A stretch of DNA of 64,000 nt from Apteryx mantelli (GCF_036417845.1 NC_089980.1:66400501-66464500); one strand, 5' to 3'. Positions 1 through 10,700 are shown, counted from the first letter of the stretch. Made by a program: numbers and translations. Notes: generated by a model from the sequence alone, not told the origin.

Positions 1-337
1 TTCAATGCGAACCGCGAGCGGTACGCCTTCGCGTTGCCTCCCACCCCGGTGAGACTTCCTCCCTGGTCCGTCGGCCAGTTTTTCGGCCACATGCGTCCCG
101 GGATGCAAGTGACGTCAGCCCCAGTATCCACCAACATTTTGAGCCGTGTTTTCTGGGGATAGGCCCAGGGGTTCTCCAGGGTGACCATGGCCCCGGGCCT
201 GTGGTTGCAGTCTAGTACCAGGGCCACTGCTCTGGGCTCTCGCCTGTCGAGCTTCCCCTCTCCTCTTGGGTATACATTGCGGCCGGGGCTTTCCTTTGAG
301 GGTGGGGAGGGGTCCCCGACTGGCCTCCCCTCCTCCC
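1..337 (-). CDS. pro: Retroviral aspartic protease (pro), partial, -1 frame relative to gag, runs off the window
   Basis: This is the amino-terminal part of a retroviral aspartic protease, which cuts Gag and Gag-Pro-Pol during maturation. Seen: the minus-strand frame one nucleotide back from gag is open from the slippery heptamer at 338-344 to base 1. It encodes the active-site box DTGAD at 114-128, preceded by hydrophobic KMLV and followed by VTCIP; a GVGG motif further on fits the flap region. Only about 70 codons lie between the shift site and DTGAD, so there is no room for the dUTPase that some betaretroviruses carry upstream of protease. The frame overlaps the last 42 codons of gag. The rest of pro, plus pol, env and the second LTR, would lie to the left of the window. 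No stop or frame break is seen in the visible part. Confidence 0.85.
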
Positions 338-2317
338 ATTTCCCGGCGCCGCGCGGCGACACTCCCGTGCCCGGTGCCCCGGCCTGCCGCAGGCCCAGCA
401 TGTCATCTGTGGGGCATGGGTGGTGCTCGGACCCTGACGCGCCTTCGGACAGGCCGCCCTGATGTGGCCAAACTGGCCGCATCCGAAGCATGTCTTTGAT
501 CGTACGACCGCGGCCTGTGCTGCCATGGCTGTGGCGACAACGGTTCGGATCTCTCTCACGGGCAACCGGTTCTGTTCTTCCAGCACGTACTTCATTAACT
601 GGGTAGGCCCCAGGTCCCTCGGGGCTCGGCGGATGATCTCTTTTATGTCGTCGTTGGCCTGATTCTTCAGGCACTCGAGCATCAGTGACGCCTTCACCGC
701 TTCGGGGACTTCAGCGCTCTCAATGGCGGCATAGAGTCGATCGCAGAAGGCAGAGAACGACTCTGTCAGCCTCTGCTTTACTGCCACCCATGGGTCCGTC
801 TTTGTCACCACGCGCGCTAAGTCTTCATACGCCGCGCGCGCTGCCGTTGTGATGGCTCGTATTTCACCGGCCGTCAGTAAGGCGGCCTGCTGTTGCGAAG
901 TGGTCATGGCATTATCACTCCCCTTCAGGCGGTTCAGTGTCGACCCGTAAAGTGGATGATTCGGATCGCGAGTTCCCAGAGTCAACTCCTGATGCAATCG
1001 GCCAACCCACATGTCCTTGTATAGGAGAACCTGGGAGGGAGCCAGTACTGCGCGTGCTAGCATTCGGCAGTCGGAGGGGGTCAGGGATGCTGAGAACACC
1101 GTGTCTAGTGCCACTTGTGTGTCCCGGTGTTTCAGGCCCTGCTCCGCAACGCACTTCGATAGATGGTTCACGGCCTTTGGGTCGATGGGCGTCCATTCTA
1201 TGAGCCCTCCGGGCGCCAGGCGTACCGGCAGCGCCGATGGCGTTTCAGGGGGTGCCGTGAGTTTAAGACCCCGTAATGTCACCGCCCCCGCTGATAGTTG
1301 CCAATCTGGCAGGTATAACTCGGCTCGGGGCTTTTCGCCACTGGAACCGTCCTGGGATCGTGTGTCGGCCAGTCGCTGCAGCATCCGCTGTTGTTTTTGT
1401 ACTTCTCTCTCCAGCCTCCGCATGAGCCGCAGCGCCTGCTCTAGTCCTATCTCCACATCCTCCTCCACCTCCTCCGCTCTCACGCCTTCCTCGCGCTCCC
1501 CCCCCCGATAGACTTCTTGAAACCGCCTTGTAAGGCTGTCCATCTCATCCTCGCTCACCCGTTCCCTCCCACTGGCTCGTCTCGTACTATCGAAGGTGAC
1601 TCTCCTCCGCCCTCTTTCTCTGTCCCCGGCGCCATCTTTGGCCGCTGACTCGCCCTGATTCCAGCTCTTATCAGGTACCATGAGTGCCCCGGGGAGCCAC
1701 TCATTCGGTGTTCGTATTCTCCCTCGCTCATTCTCTCGCTCATTCTCTCGCTCATTCTCCCCCCTTTCTCCTTCCCCCTCGGGCTCACTGGGCGCGACGG
1801 GGCAAGGTTGTCCTGCTCTGTCTGCCTGTCGCAACTCTTCCCAGGGGTAGTGTGGTGGAGGGGCACGCGAATCCTCTTCTCCCAGCCCGGCTGGCATCAC
1901 CAGACCTCCGTCCCGTTGTTCCTCCCCTTGCTCTTCGACCCGCTCCTCTCCCCCCTCTGGTGCCGTTTCCTCCGCCCCCTCCGCCGCTCCCTCCGTCTCC
2001 GTCGACCCCGCGAGTACCCCACTCCCTCTAAGTGCCTCTCTAGCCGCCTTCCACGTCTCCCGTTCCTCCCTCGCTCTCCGCAGGAGCATTCTTATCAGCC
2101 CCCACACCTTTAACTCCCTCGCGGATCCCCCGTTCATCGGGGACTCCGCCAGCGCTGCTGTGCATTGCAGCCACAGTTCCTCCCACAGAATCTCCATAGG
2201 AGAAGTAATCACTCCCTCCTTCACGAGCCTCTCTACACACGCTCGTATCGCGCCCGCCTTCAGCGGCGCCCGCCATTCCTTGGCGCAGGCCATTACTACC
2301 TTACATATGGCCTCCAT
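212..2317 (-). CDS. gag: Endogenous retrovirus Gag polyprotein, intact 701-codon frame
   Basis: This encodes the retroviral structural polyprotein (matrix, linker, capsid, nucleocapsid). I start it at the ATG at 2317-2315 (MEAICK); the reading frame extends nine codons further up only through a GTG. Seen: a helical matrix-like start; a Glu/Gly-rich linker with a PPHY late-domain motif at residues 154-157; a 12-nt triplicate giving NERE repeats (about 187-199); a leucine/arginine coiled coil (about 292-316); a capsid region with a major homology region fitting Q-x3-E-x7-R at 515-527; and two CCHC knuckles (C-x2-C-x4-H-x4-C) at 610-623 and 640-653. The stop is at 214-212, and pro overlaps in the -1 frame. 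No internal stop or frameshift is present, which suggests a young insertion or one kept open by selection. Matrix start, PPxY and tRNA-Trp priming resemble alpharetroviruses, whereas the separate pro frame resembles betaretroviruses. Confidence 0.92.
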   Translation of the reverse strand: MEAICKVVMACAKEWRAPLKAGAIRACVERLVKEGVITSPMEILWEELWLQCTAALAESPMNGGSARELKVWGLIRMLLRRAREERETWKAAREALRGSGVLAGSTETEGAAEGAEETAPEGGEERVEEQGEEQRDGGLVMPAGLGEEDSRAPPPHYPWEELRQADRAGQPCPVAPSEPEGEGERGENERENERENERGRIRTPNEWLPGALMVPDKSWNQGESAAKDGAGDRERGRRRVTFDSTRRASGRERVSEDEMDSLTRRFQEVYRGGEREEGVRAEEVEEDVEIGLEQALRLMRRLEREVQKQQRMLQRLADTRSQDGSSGEKPRAELYLPDWQLSAGAVTLRGLKLTAPPETPSALPVRLAPGGLIEWTPIDPKAVNHLSKCVAEQGLKHRDTQVALDTVFSASLTPSDCRMLARAVLAPSQVLLYKDMWVGRLHQELTLGTRDPNHPLYGSTLNRLKGSDNAMTTSQQQAALLTAGEIRAITTAARAAYEDLARVVTKTDPWVAVKQRLTESFSAFCDRLYAAIESAEVPEAVKASLMLECLKNQANDDIKEIIRRAPRDLGPTQLMKYVLEEQNRLPVREIRTVVATAMAAQAAVVRSKTCFGCGQFGHIRAACPKARQGPSTTHAPQMTCWACGRPGHRARECRRAAPGNGRRGGQSGTPPHPQRKAPAAMYTQEERGSSTGESPEQWPWY
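304..330 (-). promoter_or_regulatory. Candidate frameshift-stimulating stem-loop
   Basis: On the minus strand, GGGGAGG (330-324) can pair perfectly with CCTCCCC (310-304) around a 13-nt loop. The stem starts 7 nt after the slippery heptamer, inside the usual spacer range for -1 frameshift signals. The loop is GC-rich and could extend into a pseudoknot, which I cannot fold here. The pairing is seen; the function is inferred. Confidence 0.5.
338..344 (-). promoter_or_regulatory. -1 ribosomal frameshift slippery heptamer G GGA AAT (gag to pro)
   Basis: The minus-strand heptamer GGGAAAT fits X XXY YYZ, and its phase is right: in the gag frame it is read ..G GGA AAT. It lies just after the second zinc knuckle (Gag residues 659-660), the usual place for gag/pro slippage, and the -1 frame is open from here through DTGAD to the window edge. 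A similar GGGAAA-type site is used in some betaretroviruses (established knowledge). Its use here is inferred. Confidence 0.75.
1723..1758 (-). repeat. Three tandem 12-bp units inside gag (NERE repeats)
   Basis: Three perfect copies of a 12-bp unit lie head to tail (plus strand ctcgctcattct). In gag they encode repeated Asn-Glu-Arg-Glu in the hydrophilic linker between matrix and capsid. The unit length is a multiple of three, so copy number can change without breaking Gag. Confidence 0.9.
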
Positions 2318-2382
2318 GGTTCCGGATCCGGATCCCTTCCTCACGCTCCCGGCGCCTGCGCCGGCCGAGCCGCCTCCTCGGT
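2318..2382 (-). other. Retroviral 5' leader between primer-binding site and gag
   Basis: Only 65 nt separate the primer-binding site from the gag ATG, far shorter than the few hundred nucleotides usual in retroviruses. It holds a strong GC palindrome (2349-2364) and no clear splice donor. Either packaging and splicing signals are inside gag, or the leader has been shortened by deletion. Confidence 0.7.
2349..2364. repeat. Palindromic GC hairpin in the retroviral leader
   Basis: CCGGCGC and GCGCCGG flank CT, giving a perfect 7-bp inverted repeat with almost no loop. In the genomic RNA it would form a hairpin with a self-complementary tip, the kind of element used for genome dimerisation. The repeat is seen; a dimerisation role is inferred. 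Confidence 0.6.
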
Positions 2383-2400
2383 ATCACGTCGGGGTCACCA
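2383..2400 (-). promoter_or_regulatory. Retroviral primer-binding site, tRNA-Trp type
   Basis: The minus strand reads TGGTGACCCCGACGTGAT, complementary over all 18 nt to the 3' end of vertebrate tRNA-Trp, the primer used by alpharetroviruses. It sits two nucleotides after the LTR end and directs minus-strand DNA synthesis. An intact primer-binding site agrees with the open gag in suggesting a fairly young copy. Confidence 0.93.
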
Positions 2401-2402
2401 CT

Positions 2403-2580
2403 TGTTACCGTTCTCGCTCGTACCGAGGAGGCACGGGGCCTTCCCCCAGACCCCGGACCATCACCACACAGACACCAATATGAGGAGTGGCAAAATGGCG
2501 TTTAATGAAGCGTGTCCTACTCTATTATAAAGCTGTAAAGCCCCGCCTTCTTCTCCGGCAGCAGTGCTCCGCCCGTTACA
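2403..2580 (-). repeat. 5' LTR of the endogenous retrovirus (outer border uncertain)
   Basis: Read on the minus strand, the element begins TGTAACGG and ends CGGTAACA, an imperfect terminal inverted repeat matching 6 of 8 positions, followed by a 2-nt spacer and the primer-binding site. Within it are a TATA-like TTTATAATA (about 2531-2523), a transcript-start-like GCCATTTTGCC about 25 nt downstream (2499-2489), and a possible ATTAAA poly(A) signal (about 2507-2502). U3 would be only about 80 bp, unusually short. GC-box-like sequence continues to about 2601 and another TG..CA-compatible border occurs near 2650, so the true outer end may lie up to 70 bp further right. The partner LTR is outside the window, so no target duplication can be checked. 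Confidence 0.75.
2522..2533 (-). promoter_or_regulatory. TATA-like box of the retroviral LTR
   Basis: The minus strand reads GCTTTATAATAG, 25-30 nt before the presumed R start (GCCATTTT). CCGCCC GC-box-like motifs lie upstream at about 2568-2574 and 2594-2600. This is a plausible RNA polymerase II core promoter driving transcription leftward into gag. Confidence 0.6.
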
Positions 2581-4679
2581 ACCTTCCCATGTTCCGCCCC
2601 GCAGTGCCTCCCTGCTCATCCTTTTTCCTCCACAGACACTATTTTGCACAAGAAGGGTTTTGAAAATGGAAAAGGAGGGGAAAAAAAAGAAAGCGAAGTG
2701 ATAGTAGTAGTCCAGTCATGATATAGTGCTGAGCAAGGCCTGCTTGTACTCAATCTCAATGATTTTCCACTGAATTGCTGTCTGGATTCTCCAGCAAATC
2801 AGTATGCCAGGCAGGGGAGAAACTGTACTGCAGCAAAAAAAAAGAAGAAAAGGAAAAGTAGGCTGTTTTCTCTCTGCACATTTCTAATGCAAAAGGAGAG
2901 ATGCCATAAAGGCTATCCCTTGAAGCAGAGCTCACATGGTATGTTTGGTCCCATTCTCACAACCTTCACAGGGTTACTGTGAAACAAACAAAACGGCAGC
3001 AGGCAGAGCTTCTGTGGGAGCAGCTGTGATGGAAAGACATCTCGTTCATGCTGAGCAGCCATATCCCCCCTTTCCTTTCCTGAAAAAAAAGAGATAAAAA
3101 GAAAATGCTGAGGCAAGGTTATAGGATATGATCATGGGATCAGGTGGCCCCTCCAATCGGATGGTAATTCTGGCAGAAGGGGTGCCAGCAGAGGGGCCAG
3201 CGTGGTGCGACAGGCTGCTGGAGAGCATCGTGCTGGGGGGACAGAGCTGCCCACCAAGCCTGCCTCCAAGTGTGGTCCCCACCATGCCTTCCCAGCACTG
3301 TTCTGCATTAACAGCTTCCTCTCTTGCTCATGAGCTTTATTATCTGAACCAGATGAAGGGGGGAGAGGGGAGTCGCAGTATTATTTTGCATTCCTGAGTG
3401 TTGAACCATGCGTGAAAATTGGTCACCTAAACACACGCTGAGATTCATTAGCCCCATCTCCCTTCCTCTATGCAGCGTTAACAAGTTGTCCTGTTACCAA
3501 TAGAACTAACGAAGCTGGTTTCCTCCCAATTTATGCCCTGCAGCCCTAGTGACCTCCTGGCCCCATGCACCACCTCCTGCTGCCTCTCTCCCACCACATG
3601 GTGACCCATGGGAGCCTTCCAGCACCCTCCCAGCAGTGCCTGCATCCCCATCCTGCTCTCCCCATCGGCTGAACCAAGGGCTGTGCATGCTATCACGGGT
3701 CTGAGCTGTGGGGCTGGCTGGCCTCGGGTGCCCGCCTGCTCCTTGGCCAGCCCAGCAACCCAGGAAATCTCTGAGCTCCTGCGGAGCCGCTTTGTTTCTT
3801 CCCTCTAACTGATTGCTTTCACAAAACTTGGAATAACTCCATGTTTTCTTAAACCCTGTGCCTCTGTCAGATTTGCTGAAGTGGCCAGTGGGCTCAGAAA
3901 TGATGCCTGGGGGAGTGATAGGTTGTCTAGAAAGACAGCATGATTGCTCAAGCTTCATTTCCTAGGGAAATTTGGCTAATGATCTCACCCTCTAAGTCTG
4001 GAGATTTCATGTGGCTAATCATCCAATATTTAGCACTGCATTTTTTAAGCCTATTATTCCATGAACTTGAATACCTTCTGCTTCTCTGATGTCTGAATAT
4101 ACTCTGACTGATGAGCTCAAACAAGGTTAGATTTTGGTGAGCAAGAGGAAATACAAGAATTCTCCCCCTCTTCCCATTAATTTCCCCTCCAAAAATTCCA
4201 TTAAAAAAAGAATTCCCTTAAGGAATTTAAAGAAATATTTGAGATCATTTATCATGAATTGAAAGGAGCTCCAGGAAAAGAAAAAAAAAGAAATTTTGCC
4301 TTTAGCAAAATGAAATATACCGAGTGCAACATGAAAAGTTGTAAGCAATCAAGCTGTGTCCTTGGGGCCATGATTACAGTGCACCCAACTTCAGCTGAAG
4401 GCCACTTTATTGAGAGGTACAATTTATTGTAATGACTGCTGCTTAACTTGAGTAGTATTAGTGGAAGTCCCACATAATTGGGGACACATTAGCTGGAGCC
4501 AATGGACTACATAATGTTTAACCAAGTATTAAGGAAGTGTGGAGGCTTAATCTCTTTTTGATTGCTAGAAGAAGCAAAGACCCACAAAAGGGTATAGGCA
4601 AAATGCAATGAATTTCATTTTTACTTCTGGTTTTGTGGGGAGGTTTTTTAATTCATTTATTTTATTTTCATGACCTTCA
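2581..4679. other. Non-coding DNA, nothing assigned
   Basis: Only short chance frames occur, with no splice-flanked conserved peptide. Short A-rich runs occur near 2836 and 3081. This is host sequence beside the retroviral LTR. Confidence 0.6.
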
Positions 4680-4760
4680 GGCTTACTCTAAGGGTTGTGG
4701 ATACAGGAGGTCAGACTATATGGTCACAGCAAGCCCTTTTGAAGTGTATAATCCCAGAAG
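4680..4760 (+). mobile_element. CR1-type LINE 3'-end fragment
   Basis: The stretch with tacaggaggtcagactata resembles the 3' end common to sauropsid CR1 elements (lead-in, GGAGGTCAGACTAGATG-type core, then a run-out toward the terminal repeat). It is short and decayed. A tRNA-B-box-like GGTTTGAATCC follows at about 4827-4837 and may be an unrelated SINE remnant. Confidence 0.5.
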
Positions 4761-7700
4761 ACACAATTCTTATGGCACTAGGCAGTCACGGGAAGGATTT
4801 GCATGTATATGTAACTCAGACAACGGGTTTGAATCCTACCATTCAGTGTGAAAGTGTGAGCACCTGCTACCTTCAAAAAAAAAACCCCCAAAAAACCCAA
4901 CGGTTTGTTTTCAAAAGTCCAGAGCACAGGTCAGTGCCTATGTACCACAAAACCTCAATGGGAGCTAAGCAGATATTTGCCCCTGTTATACCTCCAAAGT
5001 CCCCTCCATGTCCTAAAGAAACAGATTCATAAACTTGGGTATATCAATGACTAAAGCAGGGACAAAATAATGAGGTTAGGGCATAGAAAGAAGCAAACTG
5101 GGCTGAGGTTTAAAATCATTTCTGGTTTGTTATATTGTAAAACAGAAAAGTAATGGTGAAGAATACCCAATCCCTGTAACAGACAGTGCAATGAATAGCC
5201 AAAAAAACCCTCCCAGCCCCACAATCAGAGCTTTTTGCAGTTACAGCAGAAGTCAGAAGGTCAGCAACTGTTAAAAGCACAGCTTGCTTCAACCCAGTTT
5301 TGGAAAGGAAAAGAAAATGCCCTGGGTTCCTCTCTTTTGTAGAAACCTTCATTGCCAGGCTAGCCCCCACTCACCCACAGCACATCCATGTCCATATTCC
5401 CGTCTCCCCAAATTCCTGCCTTTTGGTGCTGCAGCCCCCTTCCAGCAGGGCCCACAGTGGTTCTCTCTAGCGACCAACGAGCCACGCTAGCTCTGCTGGT
5501 GCCAACTTTTATGGCACAGTCTGAAGCAAATGGGCAACTCCACTGACTCTATATGGAAAGAGAGAACACAACAAGCAGTGTCAAAGAAAGAAAGAAAATC
5601 TGCCATGAAATGAAAAAGACCTTATGTATCATTTTTAGAGAGCTGTTCTCTTCATGTTATCTGTGCTATTATAATAAGTGTGAATGAGATGGAAATGCCA
5701 CCAGGAGCTACTGGTGTAGAGGAAAAATGTGTCCAAATCTGAAAGCAGAATTACCTCTGTTACTAGGAATAGGATTGGCACATGGAATTACCCTGTGTTA
5801 AAGATAGTGCTGTAGTCCTTATCCCCTGCAAAAAAAAGCTTAACAAAGTAAGCACTGATATGCTGTACATTGCCTCTGAAAATGGCAGTGTGACTGCAGT
5901 GTATATAATGAACTAATCTAGAGAGGGACCCAAGAGAGCTTTATACAAGCATGCAGGACCTGTATGCTCCTGCCCTGATATCTGTAGGGCCTCTCCCTTA
6001 AACTTGCATGCACCTGAATAATTGTACTTGTATGAGTGGTCTTGCTGAAAGGAACAGGAAATCAGGTGACATATTGATGCTGCTGAAAGACCATATGTAC
6101 GCTGGAAGTGTTTCATTTCATTTTATGTTCTACACTATAGATCCAAGGGATGTGAAAGGAGTCCAAAGGAGATGGTAGCATTGCACAAGAGTTGTTAAGA
6201 TGCGAATAGCTGCTAAACAACATAACTCTTAAGGAAAGTAAAGCTTAATTAGTCACCCACACCAGAGTCTGGCCAGGACACACAAAATGAAGGAAACACT
6301 GAGCCAATCCATAATATATATTTCCTTCTGGGTCAGCAATAAGTATGAGCACTGAGACAAAGGATGGATATAATCTTGGCCTTAAAGGCTCAGCCAGAGA
6401 TCTGCATGGTGCTAAAAGCCAATATTAAATTCAGTGCTGAGATATACTGACTACATTTCTAGGGAACAAGCTGGACTGATGAGAAGGACGGCAAACTGCA
6501 AAGGTTCTCTATAACAATCTTTCATTTGGTAAAAAGCAAGCAGACAACAAGGACAGTACTGTGCAGCCTACATGCAAATCATCACCAGACATGATCAGAG
6601 CATTTCTGAAAAAATGAAGTTTTGCTAAACAAGTTGCAGAAACATGTTGCTTGCAACAAAACTGAGTCAAAGGAAAGGGAAAACAGTTTTACACTCCCAG
6701 GCTTAGCACATCCCTGCTCTGATGATTCCAGAATGAAAAAAAAGATCTGAATGATATCAGAGAGAGCAAGGACTGGTACCTGGATCTCCCTCAGCCCTAA
6801 CCGGATAAATACATTATTGCATCTAAGAGTTGGAGTTTTGGCATAAAAATACATCCAATCAGCACAATTACAAATTTGCAAACACAGTCAAAAGGTTTTG
6901 TTTCCAAATCAATAAAGAATGAAAATAGGTTTCAAAAGTTGCCATGAAACTAATTGTTGCTGTCCAGTCAACCCTAGTAGTAGCGAGGAAGCTGGGTATC
7001 TGTCAAGGAAAAATGTGTGCTGTGGAGATGTCATGAGTTACTGCTGCAAGTAAAATTTTCAGGAGTAGCAGAAGTGGGGAGCAGGGGTTAGTCCTTTGCT
7101 AGTTTTTTGATGTTTCCTGTCTCAGATGTTGTTTCATTTTATATTGGCTTCACTCTCTCATTGCCTGGTTGTAAGATGAATTGTGATCTTTTCTAATGTT
7201 TTTTTCAGCTGGGTTTCAGCTCTTCCCTCTTCCTCTATCATGCATGCACACACTAACCTTCTCTACCAGTCTTATGTTCCTCCAGCACTTTTGTTCAGTT
7301 TCAGCTTCTGTCTTAGTCTGCTTTTAGCCATTTATTGTTTCTCTCTCACTCCCTCTCTTCTTTCCAGCCTCTCTCCTTCTTTGTTCCATTCCTCTCCCTT
7401 TGTTGATTATCTTCCCTGTCACTCCACTCACTATATTTTTTTCCTAGCCTAAGATTTTCATTCCTTTTTCTTTTCATTTCTTGGCCTTTCCTGCCTCAAT
7501 GTTTCACCCCCACTGTATCACACACAGAGCATCATAGGAACGACTTTCATCCCTGATATAGGCTTCCCCCATGATAAAAACCCTGCAAGGTTTGGATCTA
7601 CTCTATTTGCAATGTGTCTCTCAGAAGCAAGGGAGAGGGCTTTTTTCCTCTTTAAAAATCAAATCCCTTGTTCCCTCATTCTCCTTAGCCTTATAGACCA

Positions 7701-10700
7701 TCAAAGCAATCAGCCCTTTATAAAATGAGCCATAAGGGGAGCCTGTTGGCAGGGAATCTGCTCTAACTGGGAAGCTGCCAAAGTCCGCAACAGCACTGTA
7801 AAACATCACAGGAGAAAGAGACAGGAGAGAGCCATGCCCAGTGTCTCAGAAATGGGTTAGTATTACAGAAGGGGAAAAAAGCACAGAGACACTTCAGAAA
7901 GAGTTAGTGTCTCTAGTGCAAAGCCATCACATTTTCGAAAAAAGAGTGATTTGGAAATGATTGCTTTTCTTAGCAGTTCCCTGTCCAGAGCTAACACTGC
8001 TCCTCTCCCCTTCTTCCAACCCCAAATACATACAGCAGCTGCTGTTCAAATTGCTCATAGGTTGACAGAGTCAGAACTTGGCATCAACCACATTCTCTTG
8101 ACTTGGAAAATATCCTGGTGTCAATATGTATTTGCAAAAACAGATGTAAAGAGTCTCATGGGGGTGACTGAATTATAATATTTATCTCCCTTTAAATCCT
8201 TCTGTACACACTTCTACTTGGGTGTCCGTGTGATGTGCCACATGCTGACAGCCAGGGAGAAAGTGAATATAGCAACCTGGAGAGATAATATTCAGATGTA
8301 AATATTATAAACCATTCAAAGCCATTTAGTTACATTTACTTCTGGCCTGCAAACCTACATCTGTTCCCATGGCTATTTTTTCCTTTCATGCTCCTCCCTT
8401 CTTTTCAGTAGTTTGCTCTATCCGTTCATAGTATCTTGGCTTCATTAGGCTATAAACAATTTGGCAGCCACTGCCTAGCACCTGGCAAACCGGAACGTCA
8501 GCACTGACAGAAGACTAGGGTGCTATAACAGTACAGATAACTGGTGAAACATTATAATGTTTATTAAAGAAAAACATGTATTGAAAAAACAGAACCTGAA
8601 AGCAGAACATTTAAGCCTATGCCCTCTGCTTTTACTTTCCCTTTATCAACATGAAGAAAGAGGTTCTGGTGAAGCATACTGTTAGCCTATACCCCGAGAG
8701 CTGCCTGTGCTGTTTATCCCTGTATTGAGTCAGCATAAAATGCTGCTCAGGCAAAATGGTCAATTTTTTTTACCACTAGCAATAGCAGCTGCTAGTCCCT
8801 TTGCCCTAATGGAAGCGATTACATGAGATGAAGGTGGGGAGACTTACTTATTGGAAAAGAAGCTCATTGTAAATTTGGGGTATTCAGCCTGGGGTACTCA
8901 GCATCTCAGGAGCAGACACTCTCTTCCCTTTGTAAGCTGGTCTGAACAAGCCCAGTATCTGCAGAGACTATCCAAAAGACCCTAATGCTGATCTGGCTTT
9001 AAATAGGAGCAAAGTAAAAGGTGGAGATGAGAGGAAATAGGACATGATCTGACTTTCCCCTCCACAAATAATCTCAAGAATCCTCCACGCATGTGCAAAG
9101 CAAAACAGGAGAAACATCTAGGCCTTTTGTCTTCTCCAGCAGTTTGCAGAGATAACTTTACTGTGTCACTCAGGGCCAGGGCCCTAAAACAAAGCATTAA
9201 GTAGGTTGGCACCTCAGGTAGGGGTCTCTGGATCAGTCGATGACTTATTAACTGGACGCTCCTGGTACGTATAAGCCTATAGTTGTTCTGTGAGTAAATC
9301 TGCATTCATGTGACACCTTCATTTGATGCTAAATATTTTCCTTTTCCATTTCAGATTTGAAGGAGAGAAGTCAGAACTCAGTATGTCGCCCCTTTCAGCA
9401 CTTCCCCTCGTTGCTGAGCCTGCGAGCCAGAGGCAACCAGATGAGGAGCTGCAGAAGCTTAGTACTGAGCAGACGTCCACAGGGCACTTAAATCCCAAAC
9501 TTAGCTTTTTCATACAAGTAGTACACTCTTTATTATGATGTAGTTATGTATTACTACCCATATGGCATTTCTTTCTATCTTTAGTTATTTCCAAACCATC
9601 TTTAATATCCTAAAAACTATCATGCTTCATATTGGCCATCCACAAAGGCAAATGATTCTTCAGGGTTGAGATTGTTCACCAAGTAAAATACTACTTACTT
9701 TAAATTTCTCAATGGCAAGTCCCTAGCCACTTAAGTCAAGAATATTGTTTCTGACCTTTTATGAAGTTTGCTGAATCTTTTTAAAGAAGACCTTCTAACG
9801 TAAGTTTATGAACAAATAATTCATGACACTGTCTAACAATCTTTCCCTTCTACAAAGACTTCAACATTCATTCTGATTTATTTGTCTAATATTTAGATTA
9901 TGTTTTTTCTTCAACCTTTAGTTTGTATTTAAAACGGATAGTTGTTTTTCTACATATTTAATGACTGTGACTTACATAATCTATTTCATCTGATTTTTTT
10001 TGTTATTCTTATGAGATTTTGCTGCAGTTACTTTTGACTACCAAACAAGCCTAATTTGGTGAGAAGAGAAACTCTGGGTCTTCTGTGCCTCACAAACATT
10101 TTAAGAAAAGTTAATGTTCACCCAGGTATGCATGAATTATTCATAATACAACCTCATTTTTAACACCAGAATAAAGTCAGCCCATTAATTTGCAAATCTG
10201 TTTTTGCATTATTCATTCTGTTCTAATTGCAGAAATTCTCAAATAAAGTAGGGAAACTACTGGAGTCCTAGGAACTGTTAGAAGTTAGAAACAAGTATTT
10301 TTAATTCAGAACTGAACCAAGAACTGAGACTCAGTTTCCTCTCTGTGATATTTGACCTCTGGGCAGCTTGTCCTTCTTAGCCCAATTTTTGTGGAAACTT
10401 AAACTCACAGGCCGAATTCAACCACACTTGACAAAAGAGCAAAAGCCATTAAGTAGGTTCAGTAATTTTCAGCTACTTCATGTTTCTTGAAAATAGATGG
10501 CCAGACAGAAGAGAGAGACATTTTAAGTGCCCTAGCTGAATACACCTCTTATTAGAAACTAGAAAAGCAATGTGGTAGAGAGCTAAAAAATGCCCCACTT
10601 ACAAGAGAAACCTCCTCTTTCAGCACTCTTCTTAAAATTAAAGACTGCTCTCTAGAATATAGAGGAACACATATATTGGTGAATATCATCTTTGAAGTAT

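Noticed and set aside
1011..2113. Plus-strand frames opposite gag
   Set aside because: These are shadow frames of the intact minus-strand gag; no domain is recognisable.
4820..4840. tRNA gene suggested by a B-box-like GGTTTGAATCC
   Set aside because: No cloverleaf can be drawn by eye and there is no matching acceptor stem; at most a SINE remnant.
4670..5032. 120-codon plus-strand frame
   Set aside because: It begins in a CR1 3' fragment and runs into lysine/asparagine-rich sequence made by poly-A; no conserved motif.
9345..9537. Possible exon after a good acceptor-like tttccatttcag
   Set aside because: The frame is open for about 60 codons, but there is no donor, no recognised peptide and no partner exon.
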